Assembly (NCBI RefSeq): GCF_019391655.1
Contig: NZ_JAHXPQ010000002.1
Coordinates: 434,001-498,000 of the forward strand
Direction of reading: 5' to 3'
Length of the DNA stretch: 64,000 nucleotides
From: Mucilaginibacter rivuli
GTDB taxonomy: Bacteria > Bacteroidota > Bacteroidia > Sphingobacteriales > Sphingobacteriaceae
Shown here: positions 45,499 through 54,380 of the stretch, piece after piece
How the letters are laid out: the number at the start of each line of letters is the position of its first letter
How positions within the stretch are numbered: position 1 is the first letter of the stretch
Translations under genes and position numbers: made by a program
Notes under the pieces: generated by a model
The model's database searches: none
Seen by the model: only the letters and a program-made list of their open reading frames with translations
What the model was told of the DNA's origin: nothing

Positions 45499-48400
45499 TT
45501 GAAAAAAGCATTAATTATATGGTTTGCTGTACACCTGTTTCTTTTGCAGGTGTTACATCTGCATGCCCAAAGCAGCCTGGTTTTTAAAAGCATAAATGTA
45601 GATAATGGCTTGCCACAAAACACGGTGCTTTCTGTTTTACAGGATAAAAGGGGCTATTTATGGGTGAGTACTTTTGATGGCCTCAGCAGGTTTAACGGTC
45701 TGGAGTTTAAAGTGTTTAAAAACCAGGTTAACAATAATAAAAGCATTAGCAGTAACAAGATAAGTAAATTATTTCTGGACAATGCAGGCAATTTATGGGT
45801 TGGGGCTACCGATTGTTTAAACCTTTTTGATTCGGATACAGAAACATTCAGGCACTTCAGCCTTTCTGCCAATGGCAGCAGCAATGGTATTTTGAGTATG
45901 GCCCAGGATAAGAATAATGTGCTTTGGGTTGGAACCAATAATGGATTATACTATCTGAAAAAGAAAAGTGGAACGAATGACTACGCCGTTGTAAAATCAA
46001 ACATATATCCCCTGGATAAAATTACCTGCCTGTATATTGATGATAAGCAAAACATGTGGATGGGGGCTGGGCAGGCACTAAAAATTTACGATCTTAATAA
46101 AAAAGCACTGGTGCCGCTACCGGTACCTATGCAGGCGTATAAAAACGTTTATAGTAGCATTGTTAGGAGCATTATTCAGGATGGTCATAAAAATTATTGG
46201 ATAGGTACCGAAACAGAAGGCTTGTTTTATTATTGCAAAGCCAACAATACCTGTTATAATTACACGCAGGCTACCGGCTTATTGAGTAATACGGTAAGAG
46301 CTGTTTATGAGTGTCAAAACAACGAAATTTGGACAGGTACAAAAAAGGGGCTCAATATTATCAACACCAAAACCAGGCAGATAAGCCAGTTTGTTAATGA
46401 TACCTTCGATCCTAATTCTATTAGTCAAAACTCCATCCGCTGTATATTTAAAGATCATGGGAGTAATGTGTGGATAGGCACATTTAACGGCGGCCTTAAT
46501 TGCGTATACAGCCAGTATGATAATTTTCATTCGCTGGGCTTAAAGTCGGGTAAAAGCAATAGCCTGTCATACAGCGTTGTTAATGCTGTTGAAAAGGATA
46601 CCCGTGGAGGCTTTTGGATTGGAACAGATGATGGCGGCCTTAACCATGTGGATAGTAATTTGCAACATAACCATATCTACTATCAATATAATGGTCCCAG
46701 TCGTGAGTTATTGGGTAACAGTATAAAAGCCATAGCAGCACATCCCGATACCAATAAGCTTTGGATAGCCACGGGCAGCGGTGGCCTAAGCATATTTAAT
46801 AAAAGCACAGGTACATTTACCAACACCAACATCTTAAAAAAGCCTTCCGAAGCCGGTTTTATTCAAAACTATGCACTGTTAAATGACGGCAACGGACTTT
46901 GGATAGGTACAAACTTTAACGGTTTATACTATCTGCCGTTTAACGGTTCGCTTCAGCATATAAATGCAATAAGCAGCAACATCAATACCTTGTTGAGAGA
47001 TGGTGATTATTTATGGGTGGGCTTAACAAATAAAGGAGTAGTAAGGCTAACCATTTCAAACCAGCAGGTTAGCAGTTACCAACATAACCCTCAAAACCTT
47101 TATAGCTTACATCATAACACTGTTAACTACATTTATAAAGACCACAAAGGCCGGTTATGGGTGTGTACTGATGGTGGCGGTTTAGCGTATTTTGATACTA
47201 AGGCAAATAAGTTTTATGCTATTAACGAGGGCTTTGGTATAGGCAGCAATACCACACATGGTGTACTCGAGGATAAGCTTGGCCGTTTATGGGTAAGCAC
47301 CAATAAAGGATTATCATCCATAGCTTTTAAAAAGTTTAAACCGCCATTTAATAAAGCCGACCTGGCAATTGAAAATTATACCATTGCCGATGGCTTACAA
47401 GGCAATCAGTTTGTACGCGGCGCCGTAACCGAGGGTAGTAATGGTAACATGGCTTTTGCCGGCATTAATGGGATAACAGCGTTTAACCCTGTTAAAATTA
47501 AAATAAACAGCGTTAAACCTGATGTGGTTTTTACCGATTTTTCGATATTCAACAGATCTGTGCCTTTTGATGAGCAAGGCTCACCGTTGCAAAAACCAAT
47601 TGACGAAACTGAAGAAATTACCCTTAGCTACAGCCAGGCTTTTTTCAGTATTAAATTTGCAGCCTTAAACTATATTAACCCCGAAAAGAACCAGTTCGCA
47701 TTTAAACTCGATGGCTTTTCGGATAACGAGTGGCATTATGTAGGTAACCAACGGATAGCCACATATACTAACCTGGATCCGGGTACTTATTATTTTAAGA
47801 TAAAAGCTGCCAATAACGATGGTGTATGGAACCCTAACGCCCGTGTGTTAAAAATAACTGTACTGCCGCCATGGTACAAAACCTGGTATGCTTTTGCGGG
47901 CTACCTGGCAATCATCATCTTTTTACTTTACCTGTTCAATGTATATTCAATAAAAACGGAGCGCTTAAAAAACGAACTGAAGTACGAATCGCTTAGCCAT
48001 AGTAAAGACCAGGAACTTGCCCAAAAGCAGTTAAGCTTTTTTGTGAATATATCGCACGAAATTAAAACACCTTTAACCATGATAATGGCACCGCTTGAGC
48101 GGATGATAGCCATGAATGTTGGCAATAACAAGGTACTTAACCAATTGATGCTGATGCAACGGAATGGCGAACGGCTCATCAGATTGATCAACCAATTGCT
48201 GGATAAGAAGAAATTAGAAACGGGCCACATGCAACTGCAGGCTGCCGAAGGCGATATAGTTGGCTTTGTTAAAGAAATTGCGCTGGCTTTTGATGGCCTT
48301 GCTAAACTTAAAAATATCAGCCTTAGGTTTACTGCCAAACAACAACCGGTTAATATGTGGTTTGATAGGGATAAGCTTGAAAAAGTGTTGTATAACCTGG

Positions 48401-49608
48401 TATCAAACGCGATAAAATTTACTCCCGATTACGGTAAGATAATTTTATCTGTAGCGATAGCCGATAAACAGGTAATAATAACTGTTGAAGATAATGGATG
48501 CGGTGTACCGGCCCAAAATATCGATAAGATATTTACCCAGTTTTATCACTATGATAACCATATTAAAATAGAAGGTACCGGCCTTGGGCTTGCTTTCTCG
48601 AAAGAGCTGGTAGACCTGCATCATGGCGAATTAAGCGTTGAAAGCCGTACAGAAACACCATCAAAAGCAGGGTACACATGCTTTACTATAAAATTGCCGC
48701 TGGGTAAAGAGCACTTAAAAGGAGGTGAAATAGCCGGTGATTTTAAAGACAGCGAAGATATTTTAAGCTATCAAACAGAGCACTCGGTAAAAGCGCAGTT
48801 GCAACAAAAAAAGGCTGATATCTTAAAAAAAGAACGTCGTGATAGTTTTTCCATGCTTATTGTGGAAGATAATGAAGATGTGCTCAATTTTATAAAAGAA
48901 GGTTTTGCTGATGAATTTGAGGTTTATAGCGCTGTTAACGGTTCGGATGGCTGGGTGCTTGCAAAAGAGATCAGCCCGGATATTATTATTAGCGATGTGA
49001 TGATGCCGGGCCTTAACGGGATAGAATTGTGCAGCAAATTAAAATCGGATATTGATACCAGCCATATCCCTGTAATACTGCTTACTGCCCGCACGCAGCT
49101 AATATTTAAAATGGAGGGCCTTGAAACCGGCGCGGATGACTACATTACCAAGCCATTTAATTTTAATATGATTGACGCCCGCGTTTGGAACCTGATAGAA
49201 AACAGGCAAAAGCTACGGGAACGCTATCAAAAAGAAATTAAGCTGGAGCCGCAAAACATTGCGATCAGTAATTTGGATGAGGCGTTTTTAACGAAGGTAC
49301 TTTCATACATTGAGCAACATGTAACCGATCCGGACTTGAGCGTAGAGCAACTAAGCCAGCAGGTAGCCATGAGCAAAAGCTCATTCTATAAAAAAATAAA
49401 ATCGCTTACTAACCAAACCGGTGTTGAGTTTATACGCAGTGTTCGTATAAAAAGAGCAGCACAATTATTAGCGCAAGGGCAGTTAACCATAAACGAGGTT
49501 GCCTATATGGTGGGTTTTATGGATGTAGATTATTTTAGAAAGTGCTTTAAAGAGCAATTTAAATATACGCCTAAGGAGCATCCGGTATCAAAAACCAACG
49601 AAGTATAA
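45499..49608 (+). CDS. Hybrid two-component system sensor/regulator (HTCS)
   Basis: The 1369-residue product starts at a TTG, chosen because a signal peptide (KKALIIWFAVHLFLLQVLHLHAQ) begins there and no ATG is better placed. It has periplasmic two-component propeller repeats (about 30-640, with repeated GLWIGT and GNLWVG units), a Y_Y_Y domain, one membrane segment near 795-815, a histidine kinase core with H853 in FVNISHEIKTP and an ATPase domain, a receiver with D1166 in IIISDVMMPG, and a C-terminal AraC-type DNA-binding domain. It would sense an oligosaccharide in the periplasm and activate the adjacent operons. Its place at the end of the enzyme row supports this. Confidence 0.95.
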   Translation: MKKALIIWFAVHLFLLQVLHLHAQSSLVFKSINVDNGLPQNTVLSVLQDKRGYLWVSTFDGLSRFNGLEFKVFKNQVNNNKSISSNKISKLFLDNAGNLWVGATDCLNLFDSDTETFRHFSLSANGSSNGILSMAQDKNNVLWVGTNNGLYYLKKKSGTNDYAVVKSNIYPLDKITCLYIDDKQNMWMGAGQALKIYDLNKKALVPLPVPMQAYKNVYSSIVRSIIQDGHKNYWIGTETEGLFYYCKANNTCYNYTQATGLLSNTVRAVYECQNNEIWTGTKKGLNIINTKTRQISQFVNDTFDPNSISQNSIRCIFKDHGSNVWIGTFNGGLNCVYSQYDNFHSLGLKSGKSNSLSYSVVNAVEKDTRGGFWIGTDDGGLNHVDSNLQHNHIYYQYNGPSRELLGNSIKAIAAHPDTNKLWIATGSGGLSIFNKSTGTFTNTNILKKPSEAGFIQNYALLNDGNGLWIGTNFNGLYYLPFNGSLQHINAISSNINTLLRDGDYLWVGLTNKGVVRLTISNQQVSSYQHNPQNLYSLHHNTVNYIYKDHKGRLWVCTDGGGLAYFDTKANKFYAINEGFGIGSNTTHGVLEDKLGRLWVSTNKGLSSIAFKKFKPPFNKADLAIENYTIADGLQGNQFVRGAVTEGSNGNMAFAGINGITAFNPVKIKINSVKPDVVFTDFSIFNRSVPFDEQGSPLQKPIDETEEITLSYSQAFFSIKFAALNYINPEKNQFAFKLDGFSDNEWHYVGNQRIATYTNLDPGTYYFKIKAANNDGVWNPNARVLKITVLPPWYKTWYAFAGYLAIIIFLLYLFNVYSIKTERLKNELKYESLSHSKDQELAQKQLSFFVNISHEIKTPLTMIMAPLERMIAMNVGNNKVLNQLMLMQRNGERLIRLINQLLDKKKLETGHMQLQAAEGDIVGFVKEIALAFDGLAKLKNISLRFTAKQQPVNMWFDRDKLEKVLYNLVSNAIKFTPDYGKIILSVAIADKQVIITVEDNGCGVPAQNIDKIFTQFYHYDNHIKIEGTGLGLAFSKELVDLHHGELSVESRTETPSKAGYTCFTIKLPLGKEHLKGGEIAGDFKDSEDILSYQTEHSVKAQLQQKKADILKKERRDSFSMLIVEDNEDVLNFIKEGFADEFEVYSAVNGSDGWVLAKEISPDIIISDVMMPGLNGIELCSKLKSDIDTSHIPVILLTARTQLIFKMEGLETGADDYITKPFNFNMIDARVWNLIENRQKLRERYQKEIKLEPQNIAISNLDEAFLTKVLSYIEQHVTDPDLSVEQLSQQVAMSKSSFYKKIKSLTNQTGVEFIRSVRIKRAAQLLAQGQLTINEVAYMVGFMDVDYFRKCFKEQFKYTPKEHPVSKTNEV

Positions 49609-49651
49609 AAGTATTGTTTAAATACTGATTATCAATTTTTTGCGTTATTAT

Positions 49652-49697
49652 AAACACATTTATCTCAACTTTTAGGCATTTAAAAAACACATTTATC
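49652..49697 (+). repeat. Direct repeat upstream of the AraC-family gene
   Basis: AAACACATTTATC occurs at 49652-49664 and again at 49685-49697, exactly 33 bases apart (about three helical turns). Such spacing suits a regulator binding one face of the DNA. The region 49609-49811 holds no gene. Confidence 0.5.
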
Positions 49698-49725
49698 GGG
49701 TAATTATTACGTAAACCACATGGTT

Positions 49726-49753
49726 TTGCAGGGCAGGTTGCGCGCTATCTTTG
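49726..49753 (+). promoter_or_regulatory. Bacteroidota-type promoter for the AraC-family gene
   Basis: TTG at 49726-49728 and TATCTTTG at 49746-49753 match the TTG / TAnnTTTG form with a 17-base spacer, 58 bases upstream of the start codon and just downstream of the direct repeats. Confidence 0.5.
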
Positions 49754-49811
49754 GTTTAAGATATCCTATATATCTTTTTAATAAACCAATTGCCCCAAGG
49801 GCGTAACCATT

Positions 49812-50690
49812 ATGAAACCACAACTACTCAAAGTCTCAAAAGGACCTGCGCAATCTTTTAGCATGCGCCAGGATTTGGTTCCTCATTTTAACAACAAATG
49901 GCACTATCATGCCGAGGTAGAATTAATACATTTTAAGAAAGGCGAAGGGACGCAATTTATAGGCGACAGTATTAAACAATTTAAACACGGCGATATCATA
50001 CTTATAGGTACGCAATTGCCGCACTACTGGCGTTTTGATGAGTCGTATTTTAAAGAAGATCCTAAACATAGTGCCGATGTTAGAGTAACCCACTTTAGCG
50101 AAAACTTTTGGGGGGATCAATTTTTGCAGCTTCCCGAAAATAAGATGTTGAAAAGCGTGCTTGACAAAGCAAAGCGCGGTATTATGGTAAACGGTAAAAC
50201 AAAAGCTGTTGTTGCCGGCATTATGGAGCGAATGTTGCAAGCCGAAGGTGTTGAAAGAATAATTTTATTAATGGAGGCTTTAAATGTAATTGCTAACTGC
50301 AATAAAGTAACGCTTTTATCATCCATTGGCTTTAGTCATAATGCAAGTACATCTGCAGATAATGATCGCATTAACGCTATTTACGAATACTCAATAGCTA
50401 ACTTCAGGAACAAGATACACCTGGAAGAAATTGCCGCGATAGCTTACGTTAGCCCAAACTCGTTTTGCAGGTACTTTAAATCGCATACACAAAAAACTTA
50501 CTCCCAATTTTTGATAGAACTTAAGGTAGGGCATGCCTGCAAACTCCTCATCGAAAATAAAGTGATCATAAAACAGTTGTGTTATGAAAGCGGGTTTAAT
50601 AATTTTGCCAGCTTCCATAAATTTTTTAAACAGATAACCGGTAAAAGCCCGCTTTGTTACCAGCGTGAGTTTATGCGGCAGTCGGCTTAA
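49812..50690 (+). CDS. AraC-family transcriptional regulator with cupin domain
   Basis: The 292-residue product has an N-terminal cupin sensor (about 20-90: FNNKWHYHAEVELIHF, HGDIILIGTQLPHYW) and a C-terminal pair of HTH motifs (about 190-285: LEEIAAIAYVSPNSFCRYFK and IKQLCYESGFNNFASFHKFF). It would bind a small sugar or metabolite and control transcription, possibly of this locus in addition to the HTCS, or of monosaccharide catabolism. Direct repeats and a promoter lie upstream, and a strong terminator follows. Confidence 0.92.
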   Translation: MKPQLLKVSKGPAQSFSMRQDLVPHFNNKWHYHAEVELIHFKKGEGTQFIGDSIKQFKHGDIILIGTQLPHYWRFDESYFKEDPKHSADVRVTHFSENFWGDQFLQLPENKMLKSVLDKAKRGIMVNGKTKAVVAGIMERMLQAEGVERIILLMEALNVIANCNKVTLLSSIGFSHNASTSADNDRINAIYEYSIANFRNKIHLEEIAAIAYVSPNSFCRYFKSHTQKTYSQFLIELKVGHACKLLIENKVIIKQLCYESGFNNFASFHKFFKQITGKSPLCYQREFMRQSA

Positions 50691-50716
50691 TTATAAGCTA
50701 CTCAATACACATACAA

Positions 50717-50750
50717 AAAGCCCGGTAGTTATTCTACCGGGCTTTGTTTT
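50717..50750. terminator. Hairpin terminator, usable from both strands
   Basis: AAAGCCCGGTAG and CTACCGGGCTTT pair exactly around TTATT. It lies between the AraC-family gene and the convergent beta-helix gene and has A and T runs on both sides. Confidence 0.9.
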
Positions 50751-50790
50751 AATTCAAATGATCATCTTATAGCTGCTTTTTTGATAAAGT

Positions 50791-52329
50791 TTACTGTGGC
50801 GATAAATGCCTTGCTTTAAACTGTGCCATATATAGCGATGTTAGCACCAGCCCGTTTTTGTTCTGTCCCTCCCAATAGCCATCCTCACGATCTTTAAAAT
50901 GTCCCGCATCGCGGCCGCCGTGTAAGCCAATGCAGTAGTTTTCGCCACTTACCCATGGCTTTTGTACTACGGCTTTTGCGGCGGTGCAGTTCCATAATAT
51001 TTGAGTTACGCCGCTCCACCCATGGCCGCTACCCATGTTACCGCGGTCTTGTATATCAATGTCTCCATCGCTAACAATATTGTCATATAATGTGCCTGTT
51101 GCCCAGCGGTGATGCGGCCCGGCATCTGCATGGGTGTTTTTGGCGGTACTGTTATAAAAAACATTTGGCCCGCAAACCTTTGCGCCGGTTACGTAATCGT
51201 GCCTGCCATCTTCGGCCTGGCAATTTAAAAACAGGTTTAACTGGCCGGTATTATTAAAAGAGTAGCGCCTGCCCCCCGTAATTACCGATTTTGCATCCGT
51301 GCATTTACAATCTGTAACGGTAATGTTCCTTGATCCGCCATCGGTGCTTACACACGCGTAACCAAAATATCGCGATGCTACGTTGCGTACCCATCCGTTC
51401 TCGGTATTCTTTATTCCAATAGCTATCCAACCATGGTTTTCATCGGTGTCATTGGCATAGTCAGATTCGAATCTGATATTCTCAATACCAACTTCGCTTA
51501 TACGGCCGGCAAATGTGTACTTGTAAATAGCACCGCCACCGTATTTGGTTTCCATCTGCATAACTATGGGGTTATCAATGTAAATTTTGTTGCCTTCAAT
51601 TTTTGTGATCACGCGTTCATAGTGCATGTCATATTCGCCCGATTGCCATTGTTTGGTGCCTGGCCGAGCCACTATCTGATCCATTTTAAGGTCGTGTATC
51701 CAATTCTCAGGACTGGGCCTGTAAACAATAATACGGTCACCAACAGCATAACCTGCTGCCGACGCTACATTGAACGATTTGGTGCCAACAGGCACAAAAC
51801 CATCTGTAATTTTTACCCGTGTTCCTGCAGTTTCTTTAACGGTACCTTTGCCGCCAATGTTTAATAACGTGCGCTGCCCTGTTCCCGAGGCAATAAGAGT
51901 GGTGCCTGTTTTAGCCTCCTGGCCTTCGCCGCGTAATACTATGCCGCTTGTGCTTATGCGCAGGCTGTCAGCTACTTTATAAACCCCTTTTTTTAGTAAG
52001 ATGGCGCCACGATAACCATTCGCATCAGGTGTAAGTTTAGCTACTTCGTTAATAGCATCCTGTATAAGTTGTTGCCCGTTGCCATCTGCCGGGGCATTAA
52101 CCGTTTTAACTATCGGGACATCAGGAATTGCTTTATCACCTTCGCGATACCCTACGCGACTAAAATCGGGCAAGGTGTTGCCCTGCTCATCGGGGTGATA
52201 GGTGAGGGAACCATCGGTATTTAAAGTAACTAATTTGGATTGCCACTCACCTTTATAAGCCTTAAAAGATACTACTGTTAAAGATATTGCTGCAAGGATA
52301 AATGTTGTAATGAAAAATTTGTGCCTCAT
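50791..52329 (-). CDS. Secreted right-handed beta-helix protein (pectate-lyase-like)
   Basis: The 512-residue product has an N-terminal signal or anchor (MRHKFFITTFILAAISLTVVSF) and a body of short repeated beta strands with asparagine and glycine turns, in the style of pectate lyase folds (ILLKKGVYKVADSLRI, GIVLRGEGQ, NITVTDCKCTDAKSV). A histidine-rich GPHHRWATG and a following SGHGWSGV strip may be part of the active site. I cannot assign a lyase or hydrolase family. It is encoded on the opposite strand between the regulator and a GH43-like gene and probably acts on the same polymer. Confidence 0.65.
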   Translation of the reverse strand: MRHKFFITTFILAAISLTVVSFKAYKGEWQSKLVTLNTDGSLTYHPDEQGNTLPDFSRVGYREGDKAIPDVPIVKTVNAPADGNGQQLIQDAINEVAKLTPDANGYRGAILLKKGVYKVADSLRISTSGIVLRGEGQEAKTGTTLIASGTGQRTLLNIGGKGTVKETAGTRVKITDGFVPVGTKSFNVASAAGYAVGDRIIVYRPSPENWIHDLKMDQIVARPGTKQWQSGEYDMHYERVITKIEGNKIYIDNPIVMQMETKYGGGAIYKYTFAGRISEVGIENIRFESDYANDTDENHGWIAIGIKNTENGWVRNVASRYFGYACVSTDGGSRNITVTDCKCTDAKSVITGGRRYSFNNTGQLNLFLNCQAEDGRHDYVTGAKVCGPNVFYNSTAKNTHADAGPHHRWATGTLYDNIVSDGDIDIQDRGNMGSGHGWSGVTQILWNCTAAKAVVQKPWVSGENYCIGLHGGRDAGHFKDREDGYWEGQNKNGLVLTSLYMAQFKARHLSPQ

Positions 52330-52542
52330 GTTTATATGCTATTGGTGCACTAAATTGATGGATAATACTGCTTAAATCATTATATCATATTGGCGTGTTG
52401 TTCAACTAAAATAACCCTATCAAAAATGTTACCGGATATTTTATCCTGTTGTTTGCATGGTAATAACAATGCATAGGATGTAAATATTGAATAATAATAC
52501 AAGGCTTAGGCAAGTAATTTTACACAATAACTAAACTATGCC

Positions 52543-53505
52543 ATGTGTAAACTAAACAGGTTGTTGCTTTGTGTTTTATTACCATTATTTTTTAATTGCT
52601 CATTAAGTGCACAGTTATTAAAAGATGCCCTACAGCCTGCAGTAAAAAATGCAGGATTTAAAATGGAAGGGTATATACTTTGGTGCCCATCGGTAATTAA
52701 AGTAGGTAATACGTACCATATGTTTGCATCACGATGGCCCGAAAAATATGGTTTGGCCGGTTGGACTACCTACTCTGAAGTAGTGCGCGCTACGTCCGAC
52801 AACTTATATGGTCCATACACTTTCCGGGAAGTGGTGCTGCAAAAACGCGAAGGCATGTGGGATAAGGAACGCTGCCACAATCCTAAAATAGTAGAGGCCG
52901 GAGATAAGTATGTGCTCTATTATATTTCGACGGCTAATAAAACAGGTTACGCCTGGGCAAATGCCATAACAGGCCCCTGGAACCGTATGGATATCGAGGC
53001 AATACCTTGTTCAAACCCTGCACCGCTGGTAAAAAGCGATGGTAGTATATATGTTTTTGGCCGCAAGGTTATTAATGATGTTAGGGCTGCTTTGGTTTAT
53101 ACAGCACCTGCCTTTAATGCAAAGTACACATTGCAGGGCGATGGTTTGAACATATTGCCCGATAACAATGAGCTTGAAGATCCTACAATTTGGTGGGCAT
53201 CAAACCAATACAATGTTTTATTGAGTGATTTTAAGGGTAAGTTAACCGGCAACTCAAAAAGTGGTGCGCAATATTACTCTAAAGACGGGCTAACTTATAA
53301 ACCGGTATCAAAAGATGCAGTGTACACCAAAACTGTAACTTACGATGATGGAAGTACCCAAACTTTTAGCCGCCGCGAACGCCCATTTGTTTACCCTAAT
53401 GAGAAAGGTGAAATTACCGCCTTATTTACTGCCTGTTTAACCCCCGAAGGCCAATCGTGGATAGTAGTAAACCCTGTGAAAAAGTATATACCCCCACATT
53501 TTTAA
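52543..53505 (+). CDS. GH43-like five-bladed beta-propeller glycosidase
   Basis: The 320-residue product has a signal peptide (about 1-24) and the repeated-blade pattern of clan GH-F and related families: EGYILWCPSVIKVGNTYHMFAS, DKERCHNPKIVEAGDKYVLYYI, CSNPAPLVKSDGSIYVFGR and NELEDPTIWW. Acidic residues in the first and fourth blades could be catalytic, but the canonical triad cannot be fixed by eye. Related enzymes remove arabinose, xylose or galactose from plant glycans. It is divergent from the beta-helix gene, with 213 bases between them holding no gene. Confidence 0.72.
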   Translation: MCKLNRLLLCVLLPLFFNCSLSAQLLKDALQPAVKNAGFKMEGYILWCPSVIKVGNTYHMFASRWPEKYGLAGWTTYSEVVRATSDNLYGPYTFREVVLQKREGMWDKERCHNPKIVEAGDKYVLYYISTANKTGYAWANAITGPWNRMDIEAIPCSNPAPLVKSDGSIYVFGRKVINDVRAALVYTAPAFNAKYTLQGDGLNILPDNNELEDPTIWWASNQYNVLLSDFKGKLTGNSKSGAQYYSKDGLTYKPVSKDAVYTKTVTYDDGSTQTFSRRERPFVYPNEKGEITALFTACLTPEGQSWIVVNPVKKYIPPHF

Positions 53506-53554
53506 CTACAGGTTTTTAGTTGCACGTAAACGTGTTGCTATGAGTTTTAAATAA

Positions 53555-53581
53555 TATTTATGCAATTAAATTGCATAAATA
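53555..53581. promoter_or_regulatory. Perfect 27-bp palindrome upstream of the sigma factor gene
   Basis: The half site TATTTATGCAATT (53555-53567) is mirrored exactly around a central A to 53581. It has no T run after it, so a terminator is unlikely. It lies 131 bases upstream of the ECF sigma gene and 50 bases past the GH43-like gene, a good place for an operator. Confidence 0.6.
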
Positions 53582-53712
53582 CAAGTCTGTTATACAGCTA
53601 TTTACAATAGCTTTTGTTTAAAAAGTAGCACATGTCAATAAAACAATTGTTAACAATTTGGTAACGTTGTATAATAATATTGTTACATTGCATCACCAAT
53701 TATAAACCGGTT

Positions 53713-54279
53713 ATGGCGCAAGCAAACCACGAAATCGACTATCTTGTTAACGAGATTGCCGTAAATAATAGTGAACAGGCATATAAACGCTTGTTTACAT
53801 TATTATTTGCGCGGTTAAATCGATTTGCCTATTCAATACTTAAATGTAATGAACTTGCCGAAGAAGTTGCCAGCGATGTAATGATAACTATTTGGCGTAA
53901 CCGTGGTAACCTGTTAAGTATCCAAAATATAACAGTGTATGCATTTGTTGTTGCAAAAAACAAATCACTCAATATGTTAAAGCAAAATAACCAGGCAAAG
54001 TTAATATCTATTGATGATATTGAGTTTGATGTTAGTTTTGACAACCTTACCCCCGAGCAGATATTAATAAACGGCGAGCTGAAAAAGAAAATAGAAGGTG
54101 CTGTGCAATCATTACCACCAAAATGTAAAAGCGTTTTTAAGCTGATAAAAGAAGATGGTTTAAGCTACAAAGAAGTGGCAGAGATATTGAATATATCGAT
54201 AAAAACTGTTGATGCTCAAATGGTTACAGCCACAAGGAAGATTTGTCTGATCGTAAGGGCGGAGTATAACCTCATCTGA
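53713..54279 (+). CDS. ECF-type RNA polymerase sigma factor
   Basis: The ATG at 53713 gives 188 residues; a TTG at 53680 also opens the frame but is less likely. Region 2 reads YKRLFTLLFARLNRFAYSIL then EVASDVMITIWRN, and region 4 reads LPPKCKSVFKLIKEDGLSYKEVAEILNISIKTVDAQM. It would direct RNA polymerase to the SusCD pair downstream after release by the FecR-type anti-sigma factor encoded next. The upstream region contains a long palindrome. Confidence 0.94.
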   Translation: MAQANHEIDYLVNEIAVNNSEQAYKRLFTLLFARLNRFAYSILKCNELAEEVASDVMITIWRNRGNLLSIQNITVYAFVVAKNKSLNMLKQNNQAKLISIDDIEFDVSFDNLTPEQILINGELKKKIEGAVQSLPPKCKSVFKLIKEDGLSYKEVAEILNISIKTVDAQMVTATRKICLIVRAEYNLI

Positions 54280-54380
54280 TATATTCCCCGCTAAAATAAA
54301 TATTTTCATTTCGTATAGGGAATTTCCCCGGCAGCATTGTCCTACACATAATTATAAGCCAATAATCTCTCTATTTTATT

